From: an uncultured Bacteroidales bacterium
GTDB taxonomy: Bacteria; Bacteroidota; Bacteroidia; Bacteroidales; F082
Direction: 5' to 3'
NCBI GenBank assembly: GCA_946407975.1
Contig: CAMJQC010000014.1
Coordinates: forward strand, 1-50,877
DNA: 50,877 nucleotides
Below, piece by piece: positions 35,018 through 42,708 of the stretch. The notes beneath the pieces were generated by a model. The model was given only the letters and a program-made list of their open reading frames with translations, searched no databases and was not told the DNA's origin. Position 1 is the stretch's first letter. Every line of letters begins with the position of its first letter. The translations under genes and the position numbers were made by a program.

Positions 35018-37282
35018 ATGTCAGATCTACCCGCATTATTTTCCGACCTTGCCCTTATCTTAGTCACGGCAGGTATCACAACAGTTTTGTTTAAATGGAT
35101 GAAACAGCCTGTCGTATTGGGCTATATCATCGCAGGCTTTTTGATTGGACCTTATTTCACTTGGTTTCCCGTCATCAAGGACCACACTAGCGTGGAGACA
35201 TGGAGTGAAATCGGCATGGTGTTCATGCTCTTCGGTATCGGTTTGGAATTCAGTTTCAAAAAGTTGAAAAAGGTAGGAGGGACTGTAGGAATCACGGCGT
35301 TGACAGAACTCATCACCATGTGTGTGGTGGGTTTCCTGGTCGGCAAACTCTTGGGATGGAGCAAGATGGACTGTATCTTCCTTGGAGCCATGCTTTCCAT
35401 CTCTTCGACGACGATTATCGCCAAGGCCTTTGAGGATATGAAGCTAAACCGTGAGAAATTCAGTGGGAATGTCATTGGCGAACTGGTGGTGGAGGATCTG
35501 GAGGCCGTCTTGCTGATGGTCATCCTGTCCACATTGGCGGTGAGTCGGACCTTTGATGGCATGCAACTGCTTACTAGCATCTTGAAATTGGCGTTTTTCC
35601 TGGTGATTTGGTTCGTCGGAGGCATCTTTCTGGTGCCGACGGTTTTGCGTTGGTGCAGGAAGTTCATGACGGAGGAGACGCTGACGGTGTTTTCCGTCGG
35701 ACTTTGTTTCATGATGGTCGTGTTGGCCAATATCGCTGGCTTTTCATCTGCTCTGGGCGCTTTTATCATGGGCTCAATCTTGGCTGAGACGCTAGAGGCG
35801 GATATGATTCACAAACTGGTGACGCCGATCAAAAACCTGTTTGGTGCCATCTTCTTCGTGTCTGTCGGTATGATGGTCAGTCCGCATATTTTGGTGCAGT
35901 ATTGGTGGCAGATCCTCGTCATTACGATCGTTTTGCTTGTCTTTAAGGTGCTGAGCAACACCTTTGGAAGACTTTTTGCGGGACAGGGGCTTAAATCGGC
36001 CATGCAGGGCGGTTTCTGTTTCGGTCAGATAGGAGAGTTCTCATTCATCATCGCGACCTTAGGACTTAGCTATGGCGTCATTGATGATTTTTTATATCCC
36101 ATTATCGTCTCAGTGTCTATTATCACGACCTTCTTGACTCCTTATACCATTAAGGCGGCTGTGCCTTGTCATAATCTGATTGTGAAGCGTGTTCCCAGAC
36201 ATTGGATTGAAAAACTGGAAAACAATAATTCTGGCATCAAGTTGAAGAGCGGTAAACAGGTAAACATGGGGAGTTTCTTGATGCATCAGTTCAAGAATAT
36301 CGTCATCTATTTGGCCATCATCATCGCTATCATGCTGATTTGTTTCTCCATCTGTGCCATCTTCATGAAATATATTCCTGCACCGTGGAATTCTGCTGTC
36401 AGCGCGGCCTTTACCTTGATCATATTGTCACCATTTCTGTGGGCGATGGGCTTCAAGCACACGGTGGCAAGGACCACGCGTAAACTGATGGAAGTCAATA
36501 AATTCAATAAAGCTGTTGTCTTTATCGTGTTCGTCATCCGTTTTGTTGTGGTTTTCCTGATAGCGGACTATGTGATCCGTCACTTCTTTAATGCTGAGTT
36601 CTGGTCTTATCTGAATGTGACTTCAGGTTGGTTCCATGTCTGGAATATCGGCATGGCGCTGATTTATGCCGTTCTTTTGCGTTTGTTGAGTCCGGCCATG
36701 AAGTTCTATCAGCGTATCGAGGCCAACTTCCTTGAAAACCTCAATAAGCGTCAGTCGGCTCAGGTGTTCTCTATCCCCGAGGTGTTGCAGGAGAACTGCC
36801 ATTTGCAGAAGATGACCCTGAGTCCCGACAGCCCCTATGCTGGCCAGTCCATCAAGGATACGGACTTCCGCGACAATTACAATGTGAGTGTGGTGAGTGT
36901 GGAGCGTGGAGCCACCGTTACCGAATTGCCAAGGCCTGATTACCAGTTGTTCCCATATGACAAGATTACCTTTGTCGGCCATGAGGACCATTTGCGTCTG
37001 CTGGCAGGCAAGATCGAAAAGTTTGACGGCCAACTGATCAACGAGCATGAAAACGGTGATGTGGAGATGTACAAGGCCGAACTGACGCCTGGTAATCCTT
37101 TTGTCGGCGTTTCCTTGCTTGAATCGGGCCTGTCAGACCAATACGAGGCAATGGTGATCGCCATCGAACGGAATGGCGAGTTTATCCTTAACCCTTCTGC
37201 CAAGCTCCGTTTCGAAGTGGGCGACCTGATATGGTTTGTCGCTTCTGAAGCCAACGCGAAGATACTTCTGGCAGTGCCGTAA
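35018..37282 (+). CDS. monovalent cation:proton antiporter, CPA2 family, with two C-terminal TrkA-C-like domains
   Basis: The 754-residue inner-membrane protein has a Kef/CPA2 transport domain (about 12 helices, residues 5-390) with GYIIAGFLIGPY, GIGLEFS and the unwound helix region GAMLSISSTTIIAKA. A second hydrophobic block (about 415-570, roughly four helices) follows, then two TrkA-C-type soluble modules at about 590-675 and 683-754. It lacks the Rossmann TrkA-N/KTN domain of KefB/KefC. Family members exchange K+ or Na+ for protons. The extra hydrophobic block makes it longer than KefB (about 600). Start at ATG 35018 rather than the TTG at 34997, which overlaps the -7 element. Threonine aldolase follows after 44 bases. 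Confidence 0.88.
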   Translation: MSDLPALFSDLALILVTAGITTVLFKWMKQPVVLGYIIAGFLIGPYFTWFPVIKDHTSVETWSEIGMVFMLFGIGLEFSFKKLKKVGGTVGITALTELITMCVVGFLVGKLLGWSKMDCIFLGAMLSISSTTIIAKAFEDMKLNREKFSGNVIGELVVEDLEAVLLMVILSTLAVSRTFDGMQLLTSILKLAFFLVIWFVGGIFLVPTVLRWCRKFMTEETLTVFSVGLCFMMVVLANIAGFSSALGAFIMGSILAETLEADMIHKLVTPIKNLFGAIFFVSVGMMVSPHILVQYWWQILVITIVLLVFKVLSNTFGRLFAGQGLKSAMQGGFCFGQIGEFSFIIATLGLSYGVIDDFLYPIIVSVSIITTFLTPYTIKAAVPCHNLIVKRVPRHWIEKLENNNSGIKLKSGKQVNMGSFLMHQFKNIVIYLAIIIAIMLICFSICAIFMKYIPAPWNSAVSAAFTLIILSPFLWAMGFKHTVARTTRKLMEVNKFNKAVVFIVFVIRFVVVFLIADYVIRHFFNAEFWSYLNVTSGWFHVWNIGMALIYAVLLRLLSPAMKFYQRIEANFLENLNKRQSAQVFSIPEVLQENCHLQKMTLSPDSPYAGQSIKDTDFRDNYNVSVVSVERGATVTELPRPDYQLFPYDKITFVGHEDHLRLLAGKIEKFDGQLINEHENGDVEMYKAELTPGNPFVGVSLLESGLSDQYEAMVIAIERNGEFILNPSAKLRFEVGDLIWFVASEANAKILLAVP

Positions 37283-37326
37283 AGAGAAAATATACTACAA
37301 TAACAGTTCATACTAATACAACTATC

Positions 37327-38361
37327 ATGAAAAGAGGATTTGGAAGTGATAACCATGCGGGCGTGTCGCCTGAGGTGCTTGAAGCGATAGCGAAAGCCAA
37401 TCAGGAACATGCTTTGGCCTATGGCGATGACGAATATTGTGCAGCAACCGAAAAGCTGTTTCAAAAACAATTTGGCGAACGGGCAAGGGTTTTCTTTGCC
37501 TTTAACGGAACAGGATGCAATACGCTTTGTATCGATGCCATGACGCGTTCGCATCATGCCGTGGTGTGTGCGGAGACCGCCCATATCAATGTGGATGAAT
37601 GTGGTGCGCCGTCGCGTATTGTGGGATGCCGCCTGCTGACGGTGGCAACACCCGATGGCAAGCTTACTCCTGAACTGGTGAAGACACAGCTGCACGGCTT
37701 TGGCTTCGAGCATCATTCCCAGCCCAAGGTCATCTCTATTACGCAACCGACCGAGCTCGGCACGCTTTATACGATAGAGGAGATAAAGGCATTGGCTGAC
37801 CTCGCTCATGCGCATGATATGTTTCTCCATGTGGATGGCGCCCGTCTGGGCAATGCCGCCGTCGCCTTGAACTGCACTTTCCGTGAGATGACTACCGATA
37901 TCGGTGTTGACGCCCTCTCGTTTGGCGGCACCAAAAACGGCCTGATGCTGGGTGAAGCGGTTGTCCTGTTGAATCCAGCCTTGGCCGATGGGTTCAAGTA
38001 TCGTCGCAAACAGGCCATGCAGCTCTGCTCAAAGATGCGTTTCCTCGCCGTTCAGTTTGACGCTTATTTCAAGGACGACCTGTGGAAGCGCAACGCCACT
38101 CATTCTAATCAGATGGCGCAGTTGCTTTATAAGGAGGTGAAGGACATCCCTGGCGTAAAGGTCGTCTATCCCGTTCAGGCCAATGGCGTTTTTGCCCAGT
38201 TGCCGCGTAAGGTGTGGAAGGAACTGCAACAGCATTGTTTCTTTTATGACTGGGACGAAGATGCTGACGTGGTGCGTTGGATGTGCGCCTTCGATACCAC
38301 TGAAGAGGATATCTTGAATTTTGCAAAGACTTTGCGAAAGCTGATGGCGGAAAAAGCCTAA
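37327..38361 (+). CDS. ltaE: low-specificity L-threonine aldolase
   Basis: The 344-residue cytoplasmic PLP enzyme splits threonine (and allo-threonine) into glycine and acetaldehyde. The family start GFGSDNHAGVSPEVLEAI, HVDGARLGNAAVAL (168-181) and the PLP lysine K203 in LSFGGTKNGLML are all present. Length matches the family. Its stop (38359-38361) directly abuts the stop of the convergent gene at 38362, with no terminator between, so the two transcripts must overlap. Confidence 0.92.
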   Translation: MKRGFGSDNHAGVSPEVLEAIAKANQEHALAYGDDEYCAATEKLFQKQFGERARVFFAFNGTGCNTLCIDAMTRSHHAVVCAETAHINVDECGAPSRIVGCRLLTVATPDGKLTPELVKTQLHGFGFEHHSQPKVISITQPTELGTLYTIEEIKALADLAHAHDMFLHVDGARLGNAAVALNCTFREMTTDIGVDALSFGGTKNGLMLGEAVVLLNPALADGFKYRRKQAMQLCSKMRFLAVQFDAYFKDDLWKRNATHSNQMAQLLYKEVKDIPGVKVVYPVQANGVFAQLPRKVWKELQQHCFFYDWDEDADVVRWMCAFDTTEEDILNFAKTLRKLMAEKA

Positions 38362-40494
38362 TCAGAACTTATAGATTGCCTCTACCTTTAGGTCAGTTTT
38401 ATGCTTGCCTTCAATCAGGCTAGGACCAGAACTGATTTCATCTTTATTGCTATAGATGGTGCGCCCGATGCGGGCATAGAGAGTTAGCGCGTTGAATAGC
38501 TTCAGTTTGCCGAGCAGGTAGATGCGCATGCCTTTATCGAAGACGGAGGGCACGGAAAAGGAATACAACACGTCGTTTTCGTAAGCGTAGATCCGGCTGT
38601 TGTAGTCGTCGGTGTCGAAAATGGCATAACGGAAAGTGAGCGAATAAGGCTTTCCTTGTGGCTTGAAGGTAATGTCCTGGCAGATGTAGAATCCTTGGCT
38701 GTCGACGGCGTCTTCGTTGTAATAGTGTTCGTAGTCGGCGCGGTTGCCCAAGAACCAGTCGTTCCCAATCTGATAACTGATGTTGAACCTGACGGAGTTT
38801 TTCGTGTAGAAAATGGGGTAGTGCGCGAACACATGGTCGTCCGTGCTGTTTTTCATCTTGGTCTTCGACCTTAATATCAGGTTGAAATTCGCTCTTCTGC
38901 TGATTTGGTGCGTGACTTTAAGATAGTAATCATGACCCCAACTGGGAGAATACGCCTGACTTGTCAGCCAGGTCATGCGGAAGAAATCGGTGTAGGCGAG
39001 AAAAGTCCAATAGGGGAGCGGTGAGGCCTGGACGCCGAAATAAATGCCTTCTTCACCTTGTCCACGACTGCTTTCGCCAAAAGCATTGGAGAAGAGACTC
39101 TGATAGCGTTTGTCATAGTTGCGATAGAGCAAGGTGAAGTTGATGTAACCCGTGGGTTTGGCGGTGATGCCAACGAGTCCAGCGAAGGCTTTGTTGTTGC
39201 TCATGGCAGCTTCACCGAAGAACGCGAAATGGTTTCGCGCATAACGAAAGTCGATGCCGTGGTTGGTGAGCGATTTGCCTTGGAAGTAAAACTGGTTGTA
39301 GTTGCTGGGTTTTAGGATCAGCTCAGCGCTGAGCAAGGTGTGATGTAGCGTGTAGCCGATTTCCAGATGATTGGTGGCATAAGCGATGTGTCCGCCAAAT
39401 ACCTGCTGACGAATGGCATGGCGGTTGAGCAACTCGTTCAAGGTGCGATGATAGCCGGTCTCTTGAAGGGAACTGACCATCTCGGCATCATCGAGACTAT
39501 CGGCAAGACTGACGTTGGCGTCGATGGCTCGGTTGGAATAGAAGGCGGTAGCGCTGAAGTCCTTGAAACCTATGGTGACGGCGGCACCACGCATGAAACT
39601 GTATTCGCTGGTCGAGGTCTTCGGACTCAGTCCTCTTGCCGCTTTCATCACGGAACTGCCCTCGGTGGTCTTGCCGAAACTCATGCCTGACCAGAGTGTG
39701 AGACCCTGACCGAAGGCAATCTGATAGTCGCCGAGAGCGACTTTCTTGACGACGCCCATGTCTTTGGCAAAGAGATGGAAGCCGTAGAAATCAAAGCCTT
39801 TCCGATATTGTTTGCCGAGCAAAGCCTGGATCGTGTCGCTGACTCTATCTGTAAAGAACATCTCGCCTGCGTCTTTTTCGGCTGCGAATCCAGCACGGAT
39901 CTTATCGTGATAATTGTAGCTGTATTTGATCTGGTATTTCTGCGGACTGCCAAGATAATGCTGTCCAGGCGTGTCAAGGATGGCAGAGTCGCTGGCGGTG
40001 GCGAAGCCTTGCTGCGGTTCAAGAACTTGCTCGTAGCGCGCCACGATTTGATGTTTGCCATATCTGACCATATCCTTGACTTTGATTTTGTCCTTCGAAT
40101 GGTCGGTTCCTATGTAAACTATTGATTTAACAATGTTTACGGTTTGCTCGTCAAAACCATCCACCATCTCAAGTTCGTCAAGGAACAGGAAGTCGCCATA
40201 ATATTTGCGGTAGTTTTTGAGCGCCTCATACTGAAATACGTTGATGAGCCGCAATTCCAACAGATGGACGATGTCGTCGCTGTTGATATTGATTGGGTTT
40301 TCGCTGTAGAAGATGTAGTTTTCCAGCAGGTCTTCATAGTCGGCATCCTCTTCGCTTTCTTCGGCCAAACGCTCCACCTGTTCGATAAGCAACTGATTAA
40401 GTGCCTCCAATGACAAAGTGTCGTTGACGATCTGAGCAGAGGAGTAGGCTGCGATGAAAAGAAACCCTATGAAAAACAGCAGTTTCTTCATCAT
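38362..40494 (-). CDS. exported HHH-domain protein with a large predicted outer-membrane beta-barrel
   Basis: The 710-residue protein has a signal peptide (about 1-20) and an N-terminal helix-hairpin-helix module (about 67-128) resembling ComEA: the NINSDDIVHLLEL helix, YRKYYGDFLFLDELEMVDG, and FDEQTVNIVKSIVYIG. From about 150 to the end it is rich in alternating aromatic/charged strands (for example RYEQVLEP, IKYSYNYHDKIRAG, VTIGFKDFSATAFYSN) and ends KVEAIYKF, a barrel-type terminal aromatic. It is coupled to the PorV/PorQ-like gene by ATGA overlap (40491-40494). Presumably the HHH module sits in the periplasm. Similar proteins occur in Bacteroidota, but I know of no assigned function. Confidence 0.78.
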   Translation of the reverse strand: MMKKLLFFIGFLFIAAYSSAQIVNDTLSLEALNQLLIEQVERLAEESEEDADYEDLLENYIFYSENPININSDDIVHLLELRLINVFQYEALKNYRKYYGDFLFLDELEMVDGFDEQTVNIVKSIVYIGTDHSKDKIKVKDMVRYGKHQIVARYEQVLEPQQGFATASDSAILDTPGQHYLGSPQKYQIKYSYNYHDKIRAGFAAEKDAGEMFFTDRVSDTIQALLGKQYRKGFDFYGFHLFAKDMGVVKKVALGDYQIAFGQGLTLWSGMSFGKTTEGSSVMKAARGLSPKTSTSEYSFMRGAAVTIGFKDFSATAFYSNRAIDANVSLADSLDDAEMVSSLQETGYHRTLNELLNRHAIRQQVFGGHIAYATNHLEIGYTLHHTLLSAELILKPSNYNQFYFQGKSLTNHGIDFRYARNHFAFFGEAAMSNNKAFAGLVGITAKPTGYINFTLLYRNYDKRYQSLFSNAFGESSRGQGEEGIYFGVQASPLPYWTFLAYTDFFRMTWLTSQAYSPSWGHDYYLKVTHQISRRANFNLILRSKTKMKNSTDDHVFAHYPIFYTKNSVRFNISYQIGNDWFLGNRADYEHYYNEDAVDSQGFYICQDITFKPQGKPYSLTFRYAIFDTDDYNSRIYAYENDVLYSFSVPSVFDKGMRIYLLGKLKLFNALTLYARIGRTIYSNKDEISSGPSLIEGKHKTDLKVEAIYKF

Positions 40495-41333
40495 TTGCCA
40501 AAGCTGAATATCATTCCTATCTGTACGGCGTTGCCTAAAGCCTGGTGCATCTGACCGGCAATATTGATTTCGGCAAAGCGGATCTTATAACCAAGGCCGA
40601 AGGTCAATATGCCTTGTTGATTCTGGGGGTTGGTGCCGATTTGGGCACCGGCACGGATGAAGAAATCCTTAAAGGCCTCGTATTCCACTCCGCCACGGAA
40701 ACTGCAACCGCTCAACTCGGTGTTTTTCTCTACCTCAAGTTGTCCGAGAAACTCTTTTGTGAAACGGTAACTGGCCCCAAAACGGAATACGATGGGCAAG
40801 GGCTCGTTGTTGATGGTCTGTCTGAGCGTCAAACTGGCGGGGTTGAAGATGTAGGTTCCCAGAGTGAGTTTGTCCGTTATCTTCGATTGAATGCCCAGTT
40901 CAAAGGTGATGGCACTTTTCTTGCCATAGTTTTCGCCTGCATTCAATAGATAATAGTCTAGCTGTAGCCCGATTTGAAGATAGCGGCCGAAGTCGCGGGC
41001 ATAGGCAAGGCCGAACTTGTTTTCGCTGAATTTGCTGTATCCAAACTGATTAAAACTCAAACCAATAGTTCCATAATTGAGTGGGATAGCAAAGGCTGCA
41101 CTTTTATATGCGGTGGCATCCAGCATCCAATAGTTTTCATAATAGATGCCCAATTTCATTTTGTCGAGGCCAGCCAAACCAGCGGGGTTGTTCAGGATGG
41201 ACCATAAGCCTTGCGAAGCGACCGAACTTCGACCCATAGCGGCGGCACGGCCTCCAACCGGATTGATGATGTCGTAAGCGAACAGCCGACCTGCTAGTAG
41301 CAAAACGATGATAAGGGCTAATGTTCGTTTCAT
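40491..41333 (-). CDS. outer-membrane beta-barrel protein of the PorV/PorQ type
   Basis: The 280-residue exported protein begins MKRTLALIIVLLLAGRLFA (signal) and continues INPVGGRAAAMGRSSVASQGLWSILNNPAGLAG, the motif of the PorV/PorQ/FadL-like barrels (small 'NPA' plug region after an 'AMG' segment). About 14 amphipathic strands follow, ending GMIFSFGK with a terminal aromatic. PorV and PorQ are T9SS outer-membrane components; this member is small and may be a partner of the adjacent HHH-barrel rather than a core T9SS subunit. Start at 41333 rather than 41399 because only this gives a signal peptide. Confidence 0.8.
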   Translation of the reverse strand: MKRTLALIIVLLLAGRLFAYDIINPVGGRAAAMGRSSVASQGLWSILNNPAGLAGLDKMKLGIYYENYWMLDATAYKSAAFAIPLNYGTIGLSFNQFGYSKFSENKFGLAYARDFGRYLQIGLQLDYYLLNAGENYGKKSAITFELGIQSKITDKLTLGTYIFNPASLTLRQTINNEPLPIVFRFGASYRFTKEFLGQLEVEKNTELSGCSFRGGVEYEAFKDFFIRAGAQIGTNPQNQQGILTFGLGYKIRFAEINIAGQMHQALGNAVQIGMIFSFGK

Positions 41334-41351
41334 TTTTGGTATATTGTGATG

Positions 41352-41380
41352 CAAAGTTAGCATATTTATTGTTACTTTCG
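41352..41380. promoter_or_regulatory. divergent -7 elements between the PorV/PorQ-like and DUF456 genes
   Basis: A minus-strand TAACTTTG (41359 to 41352) lies 18 bases before the ATG at 41333. A plus-strand TACTTTCG (41373-41380) lies 24 bases before the ATG at 41405. Clear -33 elements are not visible. Confidence 0.45.
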
Positions 41381-41404
41381 CATTCTGAAACAATTTCACG
41401 AGCT

Positions 41405-41905
41405 ATGAATTACGTATTGATGGTTGTCGCCATTCTTCTGGTGCTGGTGGGCCTTGTCGGGGCTTTGGTGCCAGGCATAGCAGGTCCGCCTTTCAGTTTT
41501 TTAGGCGTCTTGGCGCTCTCTTTTGTGAAGGGCATTGATTACTCCATCGAGTTTCTGGTCGTCATGGGGATTTTAGGAGCAATCATTTTTGCACTAGACT
41601 ATGTGGTTCCCGTATGGGGTACGAAGAAATTCGGTGGTACCAAAGCGGGTGTCAGGGGCAGTACCATAGGGCTGATTTTAGGTCTGTTGATAACCATGGT
41701 GTTCCCCGTTGGTTTCATTGTCATATTGATAGGTCCTTTTGTTGGAGCCTATATGGGTGAAAAATCGGCAGGCACCCCCGACAATAAGGCTTGGAAAGCG
41801 GCATTGGGCTCTTTTATGGGGTTCTTGACAGGTACTTTTATCAAGACGATTTATGCAGGAGCTTGTATCTTTTTCGTTATTAGGGATTTAATCCGTCTGA
41901 TATGA
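41405..41905 (+). CDS. DUF456 family small membrane protein
   Basis: The 166-residue inner-membrane protein has about four helices and the DUF456 blocks VGALVPGIAGPPFSFLGVL (near 15-33), YVVPVWGTKKFGGTKAGVRG and GPFVGAYMGE. The function of this family is unknown. The frame is open to 41321, but the ATG at 41405 follows the promoter and matches the family start. It overlaps the transketolase gene by four bases (ATGA, 41902-41905), so it belongs to that operon. Confidence 0.85.
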   Translation: MNYVLMVVAILLVLVGLVGALVPGIAGPPFSFLGVLALSFVKGIDYSIEFLVVMGILGAIIFALDYVVPVWGTKKFGGTKAGVRGSTIGLILGLLITMVFPVGFIVILIGPFVGAYMGEKSAGTPDNKAWKAALGSFMGFLTGTFIKTIYAGACIFFVIRDLIRLI

Positions 41906-42708
41906 ATCAACTCGAGGATAAGGCACGACATATCCGAGAACTCATCCTAAAGGCTTTGACTGAAGCAGGTTCGGGCCATACCGGAGGTTCTCTGGATTTA
42001 GTGGATATTTTTACCGTTTTGTATTTTGACCATTTGCGCCATCGACCGCAAGAGCCCGAATGGGATGGCCGCGACAAGGTGGTGCTTTCCATTGGACATA
42101 CGGCACCGGTCATTTACGCCACTTTGGCGGCAGCCGGTTATTTCCCGGAGTCAGAGATGATGAAGTTAAGGAAAATGGGCAGTCGTCTGCAGGGACATCC
42201 CAGTTATGGGTCCCGACTTCCTGGTATTGAGACGTGTTCCGGCTCTTTAGGACAAGGTCTTGGCGTGGCACTCGGGATGGCAATGGCATATAAGATGGAC
42301 AAGAAGTCGAACCGTGTCTTTTGCATTATGGGCGACGGTGAACAGCAGGAGGGAAGTGTATGGGAAGCGGCCATGGCGGCAGCACACCATCATGCAGAGA
42401 ATCTTTGCGTCATCATCGACCGTAACCATTTGCAAATCGATGGCGCTACCCAGAAAGTCATGGATATCGACCCGTTGAAAGACAAATGGGTGGCTTTTGG
42501 ATGGCATGCGCTTGAGATTGATGGACATGATATGGGCCAGATTAAGATGGCGCTTGAATTGGCTGACAAAGAAAAGGACAGACCTACCGTTATTATAGCG
42601 GATACCGTTATGGGTAAAGGCGTGCCGTCAATCGAAAACGACTATAGATGGCATGGAAAGGTGCCGAACGAGGAACAGCTGGAACAGTTTTTAAAGGAAT
42701 TGAAATGA
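41902..42708 (+). CDS. transketolase, N-terminal (thiamine diphosphate-binding) half
   Basis: The 268-residue protein has the ThDP-binding half of a split transketolase: SGHTGGSLDLVDIFTVLYF near the start, the conserved IGHTAP, GSLGQGLGVALGMAMA and the ThDP/Mg2+ motif GDGEQQEGSVWEAA followed by DRNHLQ. With the next gene it makes the complete enzyme, which exchanges two-carbon units between pentose and hexose phosphates in the non-oxidative pentose phosphate pathway. It overlaps both neighbours by ATGA (41902-41905, 42705-42708). Confidence 0.93.
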   Translation: MNQLEDKARHIRELILKALTEAGSGHTGGSLDLVDIFTVLYFDHLRHRPQEPEWDGRDKVVLSIGHTAPVIYATLAAAGYFPESEMMKLRKMGSRLQGHPSYGSRLPGIETCSGSLGQGLGVALGMAMAYKMDKKSNRVFCIMGDGEQQEGSVWEAAMAAAHHHAENLCVIIDRNHLQIDGATQKVMDIDPLKDKWVAFGWHALEIDGHDMGQIKMALELADKEKDRPTVIIADTVMGKGVPSIENDYRWHGKVPNEEQLEQFLKELK

